This document shows, piece by piece, positions 28,417 through 37,836 of a DNA stretch of 64,000 nt. The stretch's first letter is position 1. Each line of letters begins with the position of its first letter. The stretch is from Pseudonocardia sp. CNS-004. Its GTDB lineage: Bacteria; Actinomycetota; Actinomycetes; Mycobacteriales; Pseudonocardiaceae. A model generated the notes under the pieces. The model saw nothing but the letters and a program-made list of their open reading frames with translations, was not told the origin of the DNA and did no database searches. The DNA lies in contig MKJV01000055.1 in the NCBI GenBank assembly GCA_001942185.1, positions 96,314 through 160,313 of the forward strand, given 5' to 3'. Made by a program: the position numbers and the translations under genes.

Positions 28417-29405
28417 TCAGGCCGTTCGCCGGCCACGGGCGAATGCTCGGTGGAAACGGGCCACCACCAGGCTGCGCCGTGCCGGCGTGCGCATCTCCCG
28501 CGGAACCCACCGCACGACCTCGACGCCGTAGGTGTCGCGCAGCCAGTCCTCGCGCAGCTTCTCGTGGAACAGCGACCCGGGCTCATCGTACTTGCCCGCT
28601 CCGTCGGCCTCCCCGACCGTACGCTGCTCGGGGAACCACATGTCGACGGTGGGGTCGCGGTCGCTCGTCCCGGTGCGGAACGGCACCTGCAGCTGCGGGC
28701 GCGGTAGCCCGGCTTCCAGCAACCACCACCGCGACATCGACTCGAACCAGCTCTGCGGACCCGGCGCCGCCCGTTCGACGACGATGCGTGCGCCCCGTGA
28801 GCCCGGCCTGCCGCGGCGGCGGCGCAGCTCGGCCCGGAGCTGTTCGGGGCCGGTGAGCCCGAGGGTGAGTGCGGCGTCGGCGACGGCCAAGGCGGAGTCC
28901 GGAGGCATGGCGTCGCAGCAGTCGAGAACGAGTCGGGCACCGGCGAGAACGGGCACGCCGTCGACGTGCCGCAGATCGGTGTCGTCGTAGTCGGCGATGT
29001 GCACCGTGAGCGGGGCGGCCGGCCGGATCGCGGGCCGCTGGTGGGCGCCGGTGGCCGCCGCGTGATGCTGATGCGGGCGTCGGCGCGGGGCGGAAGCGGC
29101 AGCCGAAGCAGCCGAGCTGCGCTCATGTGTGAGACGACTCCCGTGCCGGCGGTGAGACCGGCGAGCACGGCCGCACACCGGCGCAGGTGCCCCTCAGGGC
29201 CGGGCCGACGGCAATCGGCGTAGACGCCACGGCGCTCCCGGCGCCACTCCCCGCTGCCCAGCAGCCGCCGGAGGTCGGAATCGGTCGCACCGAGCTCGTG
29301 GCACTGCCGCGCGGTGATCACCGTGCCCTGCCGGCGCGCGACACGCCTCATCCGCTCGCTGAGTGCCCGCTCCTGTGGTGACAGCGACGTACGACGACGA
29401 CCCAC
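28417..29405 (-). CDS. Second DUF559 / AbiEi-like protein, one frame break
   Basis: The N-terminal segment (MGRRRTSLSPQERALSERM, GVYADCRRPGPEGHLRRCAA, TGVVSHMSAARLL) is a helix-turn-helix-like head of AbiEi type. After a frame change near 29040 come the middle part (IADYDDTDLRHVDGVPVLAG) and the DUF559 end (DPTVDMWFPEQRTVGEADGA, KYDEP, then YGVEVVRWVPREM). Joined length is about 329 residues. The nuclease-like E-x-D-G core is altered to EADGAGKYDE, so catalytic activity is doubtful. Same architecture as the gene at 12.8-13.6 kb, but not a recent copy. Confidence 0.75.
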
Positions 29406-29477
29406 TCCTCGAGGGTGACCGACCGACAGGCAGGACGGCTCGAGTTGTCCACAAGCGACCCGGGCACTCGCCCGCGC

Positions 29478-29539
29478 ACCTGGCGCTACAGCAGCAATTC
29501 CTGCCGGTCGAGCCCGGATACCTGCTGGAACGCCAGATC
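29478..29539. repeat. 62-bp dispersed repeat, copy B
   Basis: Second copy of the repeat at 28352-28413. It lies 11 bp beyond the recQ stop and 72 bp upstream of the DUF559 start. Each copy therefore sits directly 3' of a minus-strand gene. Confidence 0.7.
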
Positions 29540-29550
29540 GGCGGAGTCGA

Positions 29551-31723
29551 TCAGCCGCGTTGGGCCAGGGCGAAGGGGAGTACCTCCGCCGCGCCGGCGC
29601 GGCGGAGCAGGCGGGCCGCCACCGTGGCCGTCCAGCCGCTGTCGATCACGTCGTCGACCAGCAGGACCGGGCCGTCGGGCACCTCGAACGCGGGCGGCTC
29701 GAACGCGGACCAGACGGCCGCGAGCCGCTGGGGGCTGTTGGCGTGCTCCTCGGGGCGCGGGCGGCCGGGGTGAGGGTGCCCAGGTGGGGGAGGCGTCCGA
29801 TCTCGCTGATCCGGCGGGCCAGGTGGTCGAGCTGGTGGGGCCGGGTGCGGGACCCGATTCCGACCACGCCGACCGGCCGCTCCGCCCAACCCCACCCGGC
29901 GAGCACACGCACGCAGGCGTCGAGCACGTCGCCGGGTACGGGCGCGTCGTCGCCGCCGACCAGCTCACGCAGCCGGTTGCCCCACCCGATGTCGGACAGG
30001 CGCCCGATCACGCGGCCCGGCGCGGCGAGCTCACCCGCCGGGATCCGGCCCGATGCCGCGACGCCCAGCTCGGCCATGCCGCTGGGCCACTGCTTGCGCG
30101 GCGCGACCTCGACCCCCGGCCTGCTGATCCGATCCGCCGGACGCCCGAGCTCGGCCGATGCCCGCTGGGGCCACCTGGCCTTGCGCGGCGCGACCTCGAC
30201 CCCGGCCTGCTGATCCGACTCCTGCGCCGCCGCGGCCGCGCCGGCGTCGACGTCGGTGCTCCAGGCGGGGGTGGCGCAGGTGTCGCAGCGGCCGCAGCGC
30301 TCGGCGGCCGGGTCGTCGAGCTGCCGGCGCAGGAACTGCATGCGGCAGCCGGTGCCGTCGATGTAGTCGAGCATCGCCTGCTGCTCGGCGCGGCGCGCCT
30401 CGGCGATGCGCTGGTGGCGTTCCCGGTCGTAGACCCACTCCTGCCCGGTGGCCACCCACCCGCCCTTGACGCGGCGCACGGCGCCGTCGCTGTCGAGCAC
30501 CTTCAGCAGCATCTCCAGCCGTGTGCGCGACAGGTCGACGCGAGTCTCGACCGCGGCCGTGGAGAGGGCGTCCTCGCCGAGGACGCCCAGCGTCTGGCGC
30601 ACCAGCGGCTCCGGGGGGAACGCGAGCGAGGCGAAGTAGGCCCAGATGTCGCGGTCCTCCCGGCCGGGCAGCAGCACCACCTCGGCCCGCTGCACGGCGC
30701 GGCCTGCCCGGCCGATCTGCTGGTAGTACGCCACCGGCGACGCGGGCGCCCCGAGGTGCACGACGAAACCGAGGTCGGGCTTGTCGAACCCCATCCCGAG
30801 CGCGCTGGTGGCCACGAGTGCCTTGACGCGGTTCTCGAGCAGGTCGGACTCGGCGGCGAGCCGTTCGGCGGGGTCGGTCTTCCCGGTGTAGGACGCGACG
30901 GGGTGGCCGCGCTCGCGCAGGAAGTCGGCCACCTCTTCGGCGGCCGCGATCGTGAGCGTGTAGACGATGCCGGCGCCCGGCAGCGCGTCGAGGTGGTCGG
31001 CGAGCCAGCCGAGCCGCTGGGCGGGCGTGGCGAGCCGGACGACCGAGAGGCGCAGGCTCTCCCGGTCGAGCGACCCCCGCAGCACCAGCGGCTCCCCGGA
31101 GCCGAGCCCGAGCTGCTCGGTGACGTCGACGACGACGCGGTCGTTGGCGGTGGCCGTGGTGGCGAGGACCGGGATGCCCGCGGGCAGCTCGGAGATGAGC
31201 GTGCGCAGCCGCCGGTAGTCGGGGCGGAAGTCGTGGCCCCAGTCGGAGACGCAGTGGGCCTCGTCGACGACCAGCATGCCGGCGGTGGCCGTGAGCTGTG
31301 GCAGCACCCGGTCGCGGAAGTCGGGGTTGTTGAGCCGCTCCGGGCTCACCAGCAGCACGTCGACCTCGCCCGCCGCCACCGCGGCGTAGGTCTGCTCCCA
31401 GCCGGAGGTGTTGGCCGAGTTCACCGTGGCGGCCCTGATGCCGGCGCGTGCGGCGGCGTCGATCTGGTTGCGCATGAGCGCGAGCAGCGGCGAGACGATC
31501 ACCGTGGGCCCGGCTCCGTCGGCCCGCAACAGCGCCGTGGCCACGAAGTAGACCGCCGACTTGCCCCACCCGGTGCGTTGCACGACCAGCGCTCGCCTGC
31601 GCTCGGCGACCAGCGCGTGGATGGCCGTCCACTGGTCGTCCCGCAGCCGGCGTCCGGACCCGCCAGCGTGGCCAGCACGGCTTCGGCGCGTTCGCGGAGA
31701 TCCGACGTCACGGTGGAGGTCAT
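29551..31723 (-). CDS. recQ: RecQ-family DNA helicase fused to a phosphoribosyltransferase domain, two frame breaks
   Basis: An SF2 helicase of about 725 residues. The N-terminus MTSTVTSDLRERAEAVLATL is in one frame. After an indel near 31650 the helicase core follows: QRTGWGKSAVYF (Walker A), IVSPLLALMRNQ, VVDEAHCVSDWGHDFRPDYR, ATTATANDRV, ATSALGMGFDKPD and QQIGRAGRA. Then come a RecQ zinc module (CRMQFLRRQL, CGRCDTC), a linker with an internal repeat, and a PRTase end with VLLVDDVIDSGWTAT, the PRPP-binding motif. That end is in a third frame (indel near 29768). The PRTase is presumably structural or regulatory. Probably intact in the real genome. Confidence 0.85.
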
Positions 31724-31866
31724 GGGGCCATGGTGGACGAGGGCTCCGACAGCCTTCCGGGCGGCTGCGAAGTGGCCGGTTCGCGTCCTGTCGATGGCCG
31801 GTGCTCGCTGCTAGCTTCGGGGCACAGGGCCGGCGGGGGTCCAGCCCTGGTTTGGGGGGAAGTCGG

Positions 31867-31977
31867 ATGAACAAGGACTGGAGCGACGTGCACGCCCACG
31901 TGCCGGGACTCGGCACCAGGGTCACGTTCGCAGGCACCCGCGTGACGTTCACGGGCACGCGGGTGACGTTCCACTAG
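31867..31977 (+). CDS. 36-residue peptide with three GTRVTFx heptads (possible modified/secreted peptide precursor)
   Basis: ATG is preceded at 5 bp by GGGGGGAA. After a 15-residue head (MNKDWSDVHAHVPGL) the sequence is three consecutive heptads, GTRVTF followed by A, T and H, and the stop comes directly after the third. The heptads are conserved as protein while codons vary: Thr ACC/ACC/ACG, Arg AGG/CGC/CGG, Val GTC/GTG/GTG. That pattern argues for selection on the peptide, not simple DNA repetition. It is divergent from recQ and lies 60 bp before an EntS-like MFS exporter. I do not recognise the family; a leader-plus-repeated-core layout is reminiscent of ribosomally made modified peptides, but no modifying enzyme is adjacent. 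Confidence 0.6.
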   Translation: MNKDWSDVHAHVPGLGTRVTFAGTRVTFTGTRVTFH

Positions 31978-32037
31978 GAAGTCCGGCACGTCGGCACGCG
32001 CCGCACCGCGGGCGCGTGCTGCTGTTCGGGGGGAATC

Positions 32038-33254
32038 ATCAGGAGCTACCGCCGCGTCGTCGCGGCGTCGGGGCTCGCGAACCTCGGAGACGGTGTCCGG
32101 CAGGTGGCGCTGCCGCTGCTGGCCGCCGCCATCACCCGGGACGCGGTGCTCGTCGCCGGGCTCACGGCCGTCGCGTACGTGCCGTGGATGCTGCTCGGCC
32201 TGCCCATCGGCGCGCTCGTCGACCGCGCACGCCCAGAGCTGTTCGTGCTGTGGGCGGCGCTCTCGCGCGGCGTGCTGTTCGGGGTGCTCACGCTCGCGCT
32301 CCTGCTCGACGTCGGGTCGATGCTGCTCCTGTACGCCGTCGCGTTCCTGCTCGGTGTGGGGGAGGCCGCCTACGACAACGCGAGCCAGTCGCTGGTCCCG
32401 CGGGTCGTGGACGACGCGACCTGGAGCGGGCCAACAGCGCGCTCGTGAGCGTCGAGCGGCTCGGGCAGGACCTCGTCGGGCCCGCGGTCGGGGGCGTGCT
32501 CTTCGCCGCGGCGGCGTCGCTCCCGTTCGCGGTGAGCGCGGCTGCGCTGCTGCTCGCCGGCTTGCTCGTCGTGGGCCTGCGCACGCCCGCGCCGGTCGTG
32601 GAGGGCCGGCCCACGCCGCGGGCCGTGCTGCGCGAGGCCGCCGACGGGATGCGGTGGCTCCTCGGCGCGCGGTTCGTCCGCACGATCATCCTGACCGGCG
32701 CGGGGCTGACGTTCTTCACCCAGACCTGGGAAGGGCTGCTCGTCCTGCTCGCCGTCGGCCCGATGGGCACGTCGGAGACCGTGTTCGGGCTGATCCTCGC
32801 CGGTGGGGCCGTCGGCGGGATCGTGGGCGCGATGCTCACCGCGCCGCTCGTGCGCCGGTACCCGCAACGGGCGCTCCAGGTGGCCGCGCTCGTCGTGGCC
32901 GCGGTGGGCGACTTCGTACTCGCGGCGTTCCCCACACCGGTGCTCGCCGCCGTGGTGCTCAGCACCACGAGCTTCTCGTTCGCACTGTGGAACGTGCTGT
33001 CGGTGACGATCCGGCAGCGGCTGGTGCCTGCCGGCGTGCTCGGGCGCGTCAACGCGGCGAGCCGGACGCTCTCGATGACGGCGGCGCCGCTCGGCGCGCT
33101 GGCGGGTGGCGCGCTCGCGTCGGCGCTGGACCTGAGTGCTCCGCTGTGGGTGAGCGGGCTGGCGCTGGTGGTGGTCACCGGGCTGTTCGTCGCGGCCACC
33201 CGGGGCGCCACCGATCGCCCCAGCGGCACCCCTCGGGGCAGGATGGCGGGGTGA
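32038..33254 (+). CDS. MFS transporter, EntS/MFS_3-like exporter, frame interrupted near 32417
   Basis: A 12-TM exporter of about 405 residues. The first part (SGLANLGDGVRQVALPLLAA, then GLPIGALVDR and VGEAAYDNASQSLVPRVV) is in one frame. The rest (ANSALVSVERLGQDLVGPAV to VVVTGLFVAATR) is in another, and one extra base near 32417 gives VDDADLERANSALV. The start is unclear: the frame is open from about 32035 but has no ATG/GTG before the codons for RSYRRVVAASG. The nearest GTG (32104) would cut TM1, so the true start codon may also be damaged. GGGGGGAA just upstream copies the peptide gene's ribosome site. Confidence 0.78.
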
Positions 33255-34126
33255 CCGTGCCCCAATCCCCGCTGTTCGGCTCGGTCGAGGACGTCGCCGA
33301 GCGCCTCGCCGGATGCGACTACCTCGCCTCCACGGCCGTAGCCACCACCGTCTTCCTGGCCGACCGCCTCGGCAAGCCGCTGCTCGTCGAGGGCCCGGCA
33401 GGCGTGGGCAAGACCGAGCTGGCGAAGGCCGTCGCCGCCGCCACCGGCTCCGGCCTGGTGCGCCTGCAGTGCTACGAGGGCATCGACGAGGCCCGCGCGC
33501 TCTACGAGTGGAACCACGCCAAGCAGCTGCTGCGCATCACCGCGGGCCAGGGACGCGAGTCCTGGGACGAGACGCGCGACGACGTGTTCTCCGAGGAGTT
33601 CCTGCTGCCCCGGCCGCTGCTCACCGCGATCCGGCGCACCGAACCCACGGTGCTGCTCGTCGACGAGATCGACAAGGCCGACGTCGAGGTCGAGGGCCTG
33701 CTGCTGGAGGTGCTCTCGGACTACCAGGTGACGGTGCCCGAGATGGGCACCGTGCAGGCGTCCCGCCGCCCGATCGCGGTGCTCACGTCCAACTCCACCC
33801 GCGAGCTGTCCGAGGCGCTCAAGCGCCGGTGCCTGTTCCTGCACCTCGACTTCCCCGACGCCGACCTGGAACGCCGGATCGTGCTGACCAGGGTGCCCGA
33901 GCTGCCCGAGGCGCTGGTGGACGCGCTGGTGCGCACCGTGCGCGTGCTGCGCGGGCTGGAGCTGCGCAAGTCGCCATCGGTGGCCGAGGCCATCGACTGG
34001 GGACGCACCCTGCTCGCGCTCGGCATGGACACCCTCGACGCCGACGCGGTCCGCGCCACCCTCGGGGTCGTGCTCAAGCACCGGTCCGACGCGGACAAGG
34101 CGGTGCGGGAGCTGAAGCTCGACTAG
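33251..34126 (+). CDS. MoxR/CoxD-type AAA+ ATPase
   Basis: A 291-residue AAA+ chaperone-like ATPase: Walker A VEGPAGVGKTELAKAV (about residues 48-63), Walker B VLLVDEIDKADVEVEG, sensor 1 AVLTSNSTREL and arginine finger LSEALKRRC. The GTG overlaps the MFS stop by 4 bp (GTGA). It pairs with the VWA protein 48 bp downstream, the usual MoxR-VWA (CoxD/CoxE-like) arrangement in which the two mature a metalloenzyme or complex. No carbon-monoxide-dehydrogenase genes are in view. Intact. Confidence 0.9.
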   Translation: MTVPQSPLFGSVEDVAERLAGCDYLASTAVATTVFLADRLGKPLLVEGPAGVGKTELAKAVAAATGSGLVRLQCYEGIDEARALYEWNHAKQLLRITAGQGRESWDETRDDVFSEEFLLPRPLLTAIRRTEPTVLLVDEIDKADVEVEGLLLEVLSDYQVTVPEMGTVQASRRPIAVLTSNSTRELSEALKRRCLFLHLDFPDADLERRIVLTRVPELPEALVDALVRTVRVLRGLELRKSPSVAEAIDWGRTLLALGMDTLDADAVRATLGVVLKHRSDADKAVRELKLD

Positions 34127-34174
34127 CTCGACCAGAGAGGTGAGCGGCCATCCCGTTCGTCCGGTCCTCGCGGC

Positions 34175-35604
34175 ATGATGGGCCAGGTGCAGCCGGCGTC
34201 CTCCGCTCCCGAGCACGGTCTGCCCGGGCACCTCGTCGACTTCGTCGGTGCGCTGCGCCGTCACGGGGTGTCGGTCGGGCCGGGGGAGACGGTCGACGCC
34301 GCGCGCGTGCTCACCGCACTCGACCTGACCCACCGGGAACACCTGCGGGAGGGGCTCGCGGCCGCGCTGCTGCGCCGGTCCGGGCAGCGGGAGGTCTTCG
34401 ACACGCTGTTCGACCTGTACTTCCCGGCGGCGCTCGGGGCCGGCGCCCGCCCGGTGGAGGTGCCCCGCGTCGACGACGGCCCGGTGGACGTCGACGCGGT
34501 GCGCTCCGTGCTCGCCGACCTCCTGCGGGACGGCGACCCCGCCGCCCTCGCCGAGCTCGCCCGGGCGGCGGTGGATGCGCTCGGCCGTTCCGGTGCGGCC
34601 GGCACGGGGATCCGGGGTACGGCGGCGCAGCCGGGTTGGTCGGCCTACCAGGCGTTGCGCGCGCTCTCCCCGGAGACGTTGCTGGCGCAGGTCCTCGCCG
34701 ACCTGCGCGGCGGCGCGGAGGAGGACGAGTTCACCGACGAGATGCGGCGCCGCGAGATCCGTGACCGCATCGCGGCGTTCCGCCGGATGGTCACCGACGA
34801 GGTCCGCAGGCGGACCGCGGAGTTCCGGGGTCGTGAGCAGGTGGCGCGGTCGGCGGTGCCGACGCAGGCCGAGCAGGTCGAGTTCCTGTCCGCCCACGCC
34901 GAGCAGTTGACCCGGCTGCGTCGCACGGTGCACCCGCTGGCGCGACGGTTGGCGTCCCGGCTCGCGGTACGCCGCCGGCACGCCAAGCGCGGCGAGCTGG
35001 ACATGCGTCGCACGCTGAGGCGTTCGATGTCCACCGGTGGCGTGCCGATGCGCCCGGCCCACCGCGCCCGTCGCCCCGGCCGTCCGGAGCTGGTGGTGCT
35101 GTGCGACGTGTCCGGGTCGGTGGCCGGGTTCAGTCACTTCACGTTGCTGCTGGTGCAGGCGCTGCGCGAGCAGTTCAGCAAGGTGCGGGTGTTCGCGTTC
35201 GTGGAGCGTGCCGACGAGGTCACGCACCTGCTCGAGCCCGGGGCCGAGCTGTCCGGCGTGATGCAGCGCGTGCTGCGGGAGGCCGACCTCGTCGCGTTCG
35301 ACGGGCACAGCGACTACGGCGGTTCGTTCGGCGGCTTCGCCGAGCGCTGGGGCGATGCGGTCGGACCGAAGACCTCGCTGCTGGTGCTGGGCGACGCGCG
35401 CACCAACTACCGCGACCCCAACCTCACGGTGCTGAAGCGGCTCGCGGGGCAGGCCCGGCACGCGCACTGGCTCAACCCGGAGCCGCGGCGGCAGTGGGGG
35501 AGCGGCGACTCCGCCGCGCTGCGCTACGCCGACGTCCTGCCGATGCACGAGTGCCGCACGGCGCGCAGCTCGCCGATGTGGTGGAGGCCCTGCTGCCGGT
35601 GTGA
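34175..35604 (+). CDS. VWA-domain protein, CoxE-like, with a frame change near its end
   Basis: About 476 residues. The N-terminal region (HLVDFVGALRRHGVSVGPGE) and the central basic block lead to a von Willebrand A domain (about residues 300-470). The MIDAS motif is LCDVSGSVAGFSHF, followed by FDGHSDYGGSFGGFAERW and LLVLGDARTNYRDPN. The last 14 residues (QLADVVEALLPV) lie in another frame; one extra base near 35562 gives CRTAAQLADVVEALLPV and a stop at 35604. Without it the frame would run on into the TetR gene. Partner of the MoxR ATPase. Confidence 0.87.
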
Positions 35605-35616
35605 CGGCGGTAGCGT

Positions 35617-35634
35617 GGGAGAACGACCGTTCCC
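35617..35634. promoter_or_regulatory. Putative TetR operator upstream of the TetR gene (autoregulation)
   Basis: GGGAGAACGACCGTTCCC contains inverted GAACG-AC-CGTTC, the same half-sites as the two palindromes at the other end of the TetR gene. It lies 18 bp before the ATG at 35653. Confidence 0.65.
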
Positions 35635-35652
35635 GCCGACGAGGACCGCGCA

Positions 35653-36231
35653 ATGGCACCGCTGGACACCGAGACCGCACGTACCCGCCTGCTCGACGCG
35701 GCGGAGGAGCTGTTCTACGCCAGCGGGATCCAGGCGGTGGGCATGGACGCGGTGCGTGCCGCGGCGGGCCTTCCGCTCAAACGCGTCTACGCGCTGTACC
35801 CGGCGAAGGAACAGCTGGTCGAGGCCTACCTCGAACGCCGCGACGTCGAGTGGCGGGCGCGGCTCGCCGCGGCCGTCGAGGCGGTCGAGGGCCCCCGCGA
35901 TCGGATCCTCGCGGTGTTCGACTGGCTCGGCTCGTGGTTCCGGGAGCCGGGGTTCCGCGGCTGCGCGTGGATCAACGGGTTCGGCGAGCTCGGCGCGGTG
36001 TCGGAGGTGGTGGTGCGGCAGGCGCGGGCCCACAAGCGCGCCTTCGCCGACTACGTCGACGGCCTCGTCGCCGCCGCGGGCCTGCCGGCCCGGCTCGGTC
36101 CCGAGCTGGTGCTGCTGGCGGAGGGTGCCATGGTCACGGCCGGCATCCTCGGCACCGACGCCCCGGCGGCCCGAGCGCGGGGTGCGGCGGAGGCGTTGAT
36201 CGGAGAACGGTCGTTCTCTAGAGTCTTGTGA
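35653..36231 (+). CDS. TetR-family transcriptional regulator
   Basis: A 192-residue regulator with N-terminal TetR helix-turn-helix (residues 8-58: ARTRLLDAAEELFYASGIQA, AAAGLPLKRVYALYPAKEQL) and a C-terminal ligand domain with WFREPGFRGCAWINGFGELG. That C-terminal sequence is typical of a TetR subgroup around quinone or aldehyde stress and drug regulation. Three GAACGnnCGTTC palindromes surround it: one before its ATG, two overlapping or just after its stop. It most likely represses itself and the DUF1348 gene. Intact. Confidence 0.88.
   Translation: MAPLDTETARTRLLDAAEELFYASGIQAVGMDAVRAAAGLPLKRVYALYPAKEQLVEAYLERRDVEWRARLAAAVEAVEGPRDRILAVFDWLGSWFREPGFRGCAWINGFGELGAVSEVVVRQARAHKRAFADYVDGLVAAAGLPARLGPELVLLAEGAMVTAGILGTDAPAARARGAAEALIGERSFSRVL
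36203..36218. promoter_or_regulatory. TetR operator palindrome 1 (inside the TetR 3' end)
   Basis: GAGAACGGTCGTTCTC, a near-perfect 16-bp palindrome, lies within the last codons of the TetR gene, 40 bp upstream of the DUF1348 ATG. Confidence 0.75.
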
Positions 36232-36250
36232 GAACGATCGTTCTCACAAG
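36225..36250. promoter_or_regulatory. TetR operator palindrome 2, perfect 26-bp palindrome
   Basis: CTTGTGAGAACGA and its exact complement meet without a spacer, giving 26 bp of perfect dyad. It overlaps the TetR stop codon and ends directly at the AAGGAGG ribosome site of the DUF1348 gene, so binding would block its expression. Confidence 0.85.
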
Positions 36251-36258
36251 GAGGCCCG

Positions 36259-36716
36259 ATGTCCGACCGTCCCCCGCTGCCGCCGTTCACGCTCGAGACC
36301 GCGAAGCGGAAGGTGCAGGCCGCCGAGGACGCCTGGAACACCCGTGACCCGCAGCGCGTGGCGCTCGCCTACAGCGAGGACTCGGTCTGGCGCAACCGGG
36401 ACCGCTTCGTGCGCGGCCGTGCGGAGATCGTCGACTTCCTCACCGCGAAGTGGGAGCGCGAACTGGACTACGCGCTGCGCAAGTCGTTGTGGGCCTTCGC
36501 GGCAACCGCATCGCCGTGCGCTTCCAGTACGAGTGCCGCGACGCGGCCGGGACCTGGTACCGCAGCTACGGCAACGAGAACTGGGAGTTCGACGAGCACG
36601 GTCTGATGGTCCGGCGCGAGGCCAGCATCAACGACGTCGTCATCGACGAGTCGGAGCGGCGGATCTTCGGCCCGCGTCCCGAGGGTGAGCGCGATGTCGA
36701 GATCCCTCTCGGGTAA
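36259..36716 (+). CDS. DUF1348 / SnoaL-like (NTF2-fold) protein, frame interrupted near 36498
   Basis: The protein opens with [20 protein letters not shown], then [20 protein letters not shown], the hallmark of the DUF1348 NTF2-like family. It continues through [16 protein letters not shown] in the first frame and [20 protein letters not shown] to [15 protein letters not shown] in the next. One C near 36498 (TTC-CGC-GGC) restores a normal protein of about 153 residues. A strong AAGGAGG precedes the ATG. The function of the family is not established. Tight control by the adjacent TetR suggests a stress- or xenobiotic-induced role. Confidence 0.82.
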
Positions 36717-36755
36717 CAGCTCGAACTGATGTTCGATCCGGCGTAGCGTGGTGAC

Positions 36756-37375
36756 ATGGCCGCACCGGACCTCGCCTGGCAGCCCTCCCTGCTCGACGCG
36801 CCCGCGTTGGAGATCGACCGCTCGTTCGTCGCACTGCACCGCCGTGGTCTCGGCGATGGCGCCTGGGTCGACCACGCGCCCGGCTGGTGCCGCGGGGCCG
36901 ACGGGCTGTTCGCTCGCCTCCTGGCGGAAACGCCGTGGTCGGGGCGCGAGGTGCGGATGTACGACCGCGTCGTGCCCGAGCCGCGGCTCACCCATCGCTG
37001 GCGGCTCGACGACGGGCCGGTGCCACCCGTCGAGCTGCGCACGATGGCCGCGGTCCTGAGCGAGCGGTACGGCGTGGGTTTCACGCAGATCGGCGTCAAC
37101 CTCTACCGCGACGGGGCCGACAGCGTCGCATGGCACGGCGACCGGGTGGCGCGGGAGTTGCCCGAGGCCGTAGTCGCGTTGGTCTCCCTCGGCGCGCCAC
37201 GCCCGTTCCGGCTGCGCCCCACCGGTGGTGGCCCCTCGGTCGGCTACCTCCGGGCCCGGGGGATCTGCTGGTCATGGGCGGGTCCTGTCAGCGCACGTGG
37301 CAGCACGCCGTGCCCAAGACGCGGGCGGCGGCGCCGCGGATCAGCATCCAGTTCCGGCACGCCTACGTGGTCTGA
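36756..37375 (+). CDS. AlkB-like 2-oxoglutarate/Fe(II) dioxygenase, frame interrupted near 37250
   Basis: About 206 residues, AlkB-family nucleic-acid repair dioxygenase. MYDRVVPEPRLTHRW and LYRDGADSVAWHGDR (HxD iron ligands) lie in the first frame. The C-terminal GDLLVMGGSCQRTWQHAVPK (third ligand His) and APRISIQFRHAY (2OG-binding Arg) lie in the next frame. One extra base near 37250 rejoins them. It would repair alkylated bases by oxidative dealkylation. It stands alone 39 bp after the DUF1348 gene, in the same orientation. Confidence 0.85.
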
Positions 37376-37479
37376 ACGGGTGTTCCGCAGGTCTCAGTAG
37401 ATCGGCTTCAGAATTCTTGACCGGGCGGCCAGTCAAGCGCATGATGAGGTCATCTCCTCACGAGGGAAGGGTGATCTCG

Positions 37480-37836
37480 ATGACCAGGACATGGCACCGG
37501 TGGCAGGACTGGGCAGCGGTCGTGATCGGCGTGCTGACGGCCCTGTCGCCGATCGTGGTGTCCACCGACGCCGCCGCATTGTGGACGCTGATCGTGTTCG
37601 GTGTATTGATCGCCGGCACCGCTCTGTGGTCGCTGGCGCAGCCCGGATCGGTGGCCAGTGAGTACGTGCACGCGGTGTTGGGCGTCCTGCTGTTCATCTC
37701 GCCGTGGGTGTTCGGCTACGCCGACATGGCCGGCGCGGCGTGGACGTCCTGGATCGCAGGCGTGCTGACGGTCGCGGCCGGACTCGCCGCGCTGCCGGCG
37801 GCCCAGGCGGACCACCGGGGCCTGGCCGCTCACTGA
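37480..37836 (+). CDS. SPW-repeat membrane protein
   Basis: A 118-residue small membrane protein with four hydrophobic segments. The first copy of the motif is degenerate (LSPIVVSTDAAAL) and the second is clear (ISPWVFGYAD), the Ser-Pro-Trp repeat that names the family. ATG 37480 is preceded by GAGGGAAGG at 9 bp. Role unknown. The stop codon lies inside the first unit of a 15-bp tandem repeat. Confidence 0.8.
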   Translation: MTRTWHRWQDWAAVVIGVLTALSPIVVSTDAAALWTLIVFGVLIAGTALWSLAQPGSVASEYVHAVLGVLLFISPWVFGYADMAGAAWTSWIAGVLTVAAGLAALPAAQADHRGLAAH

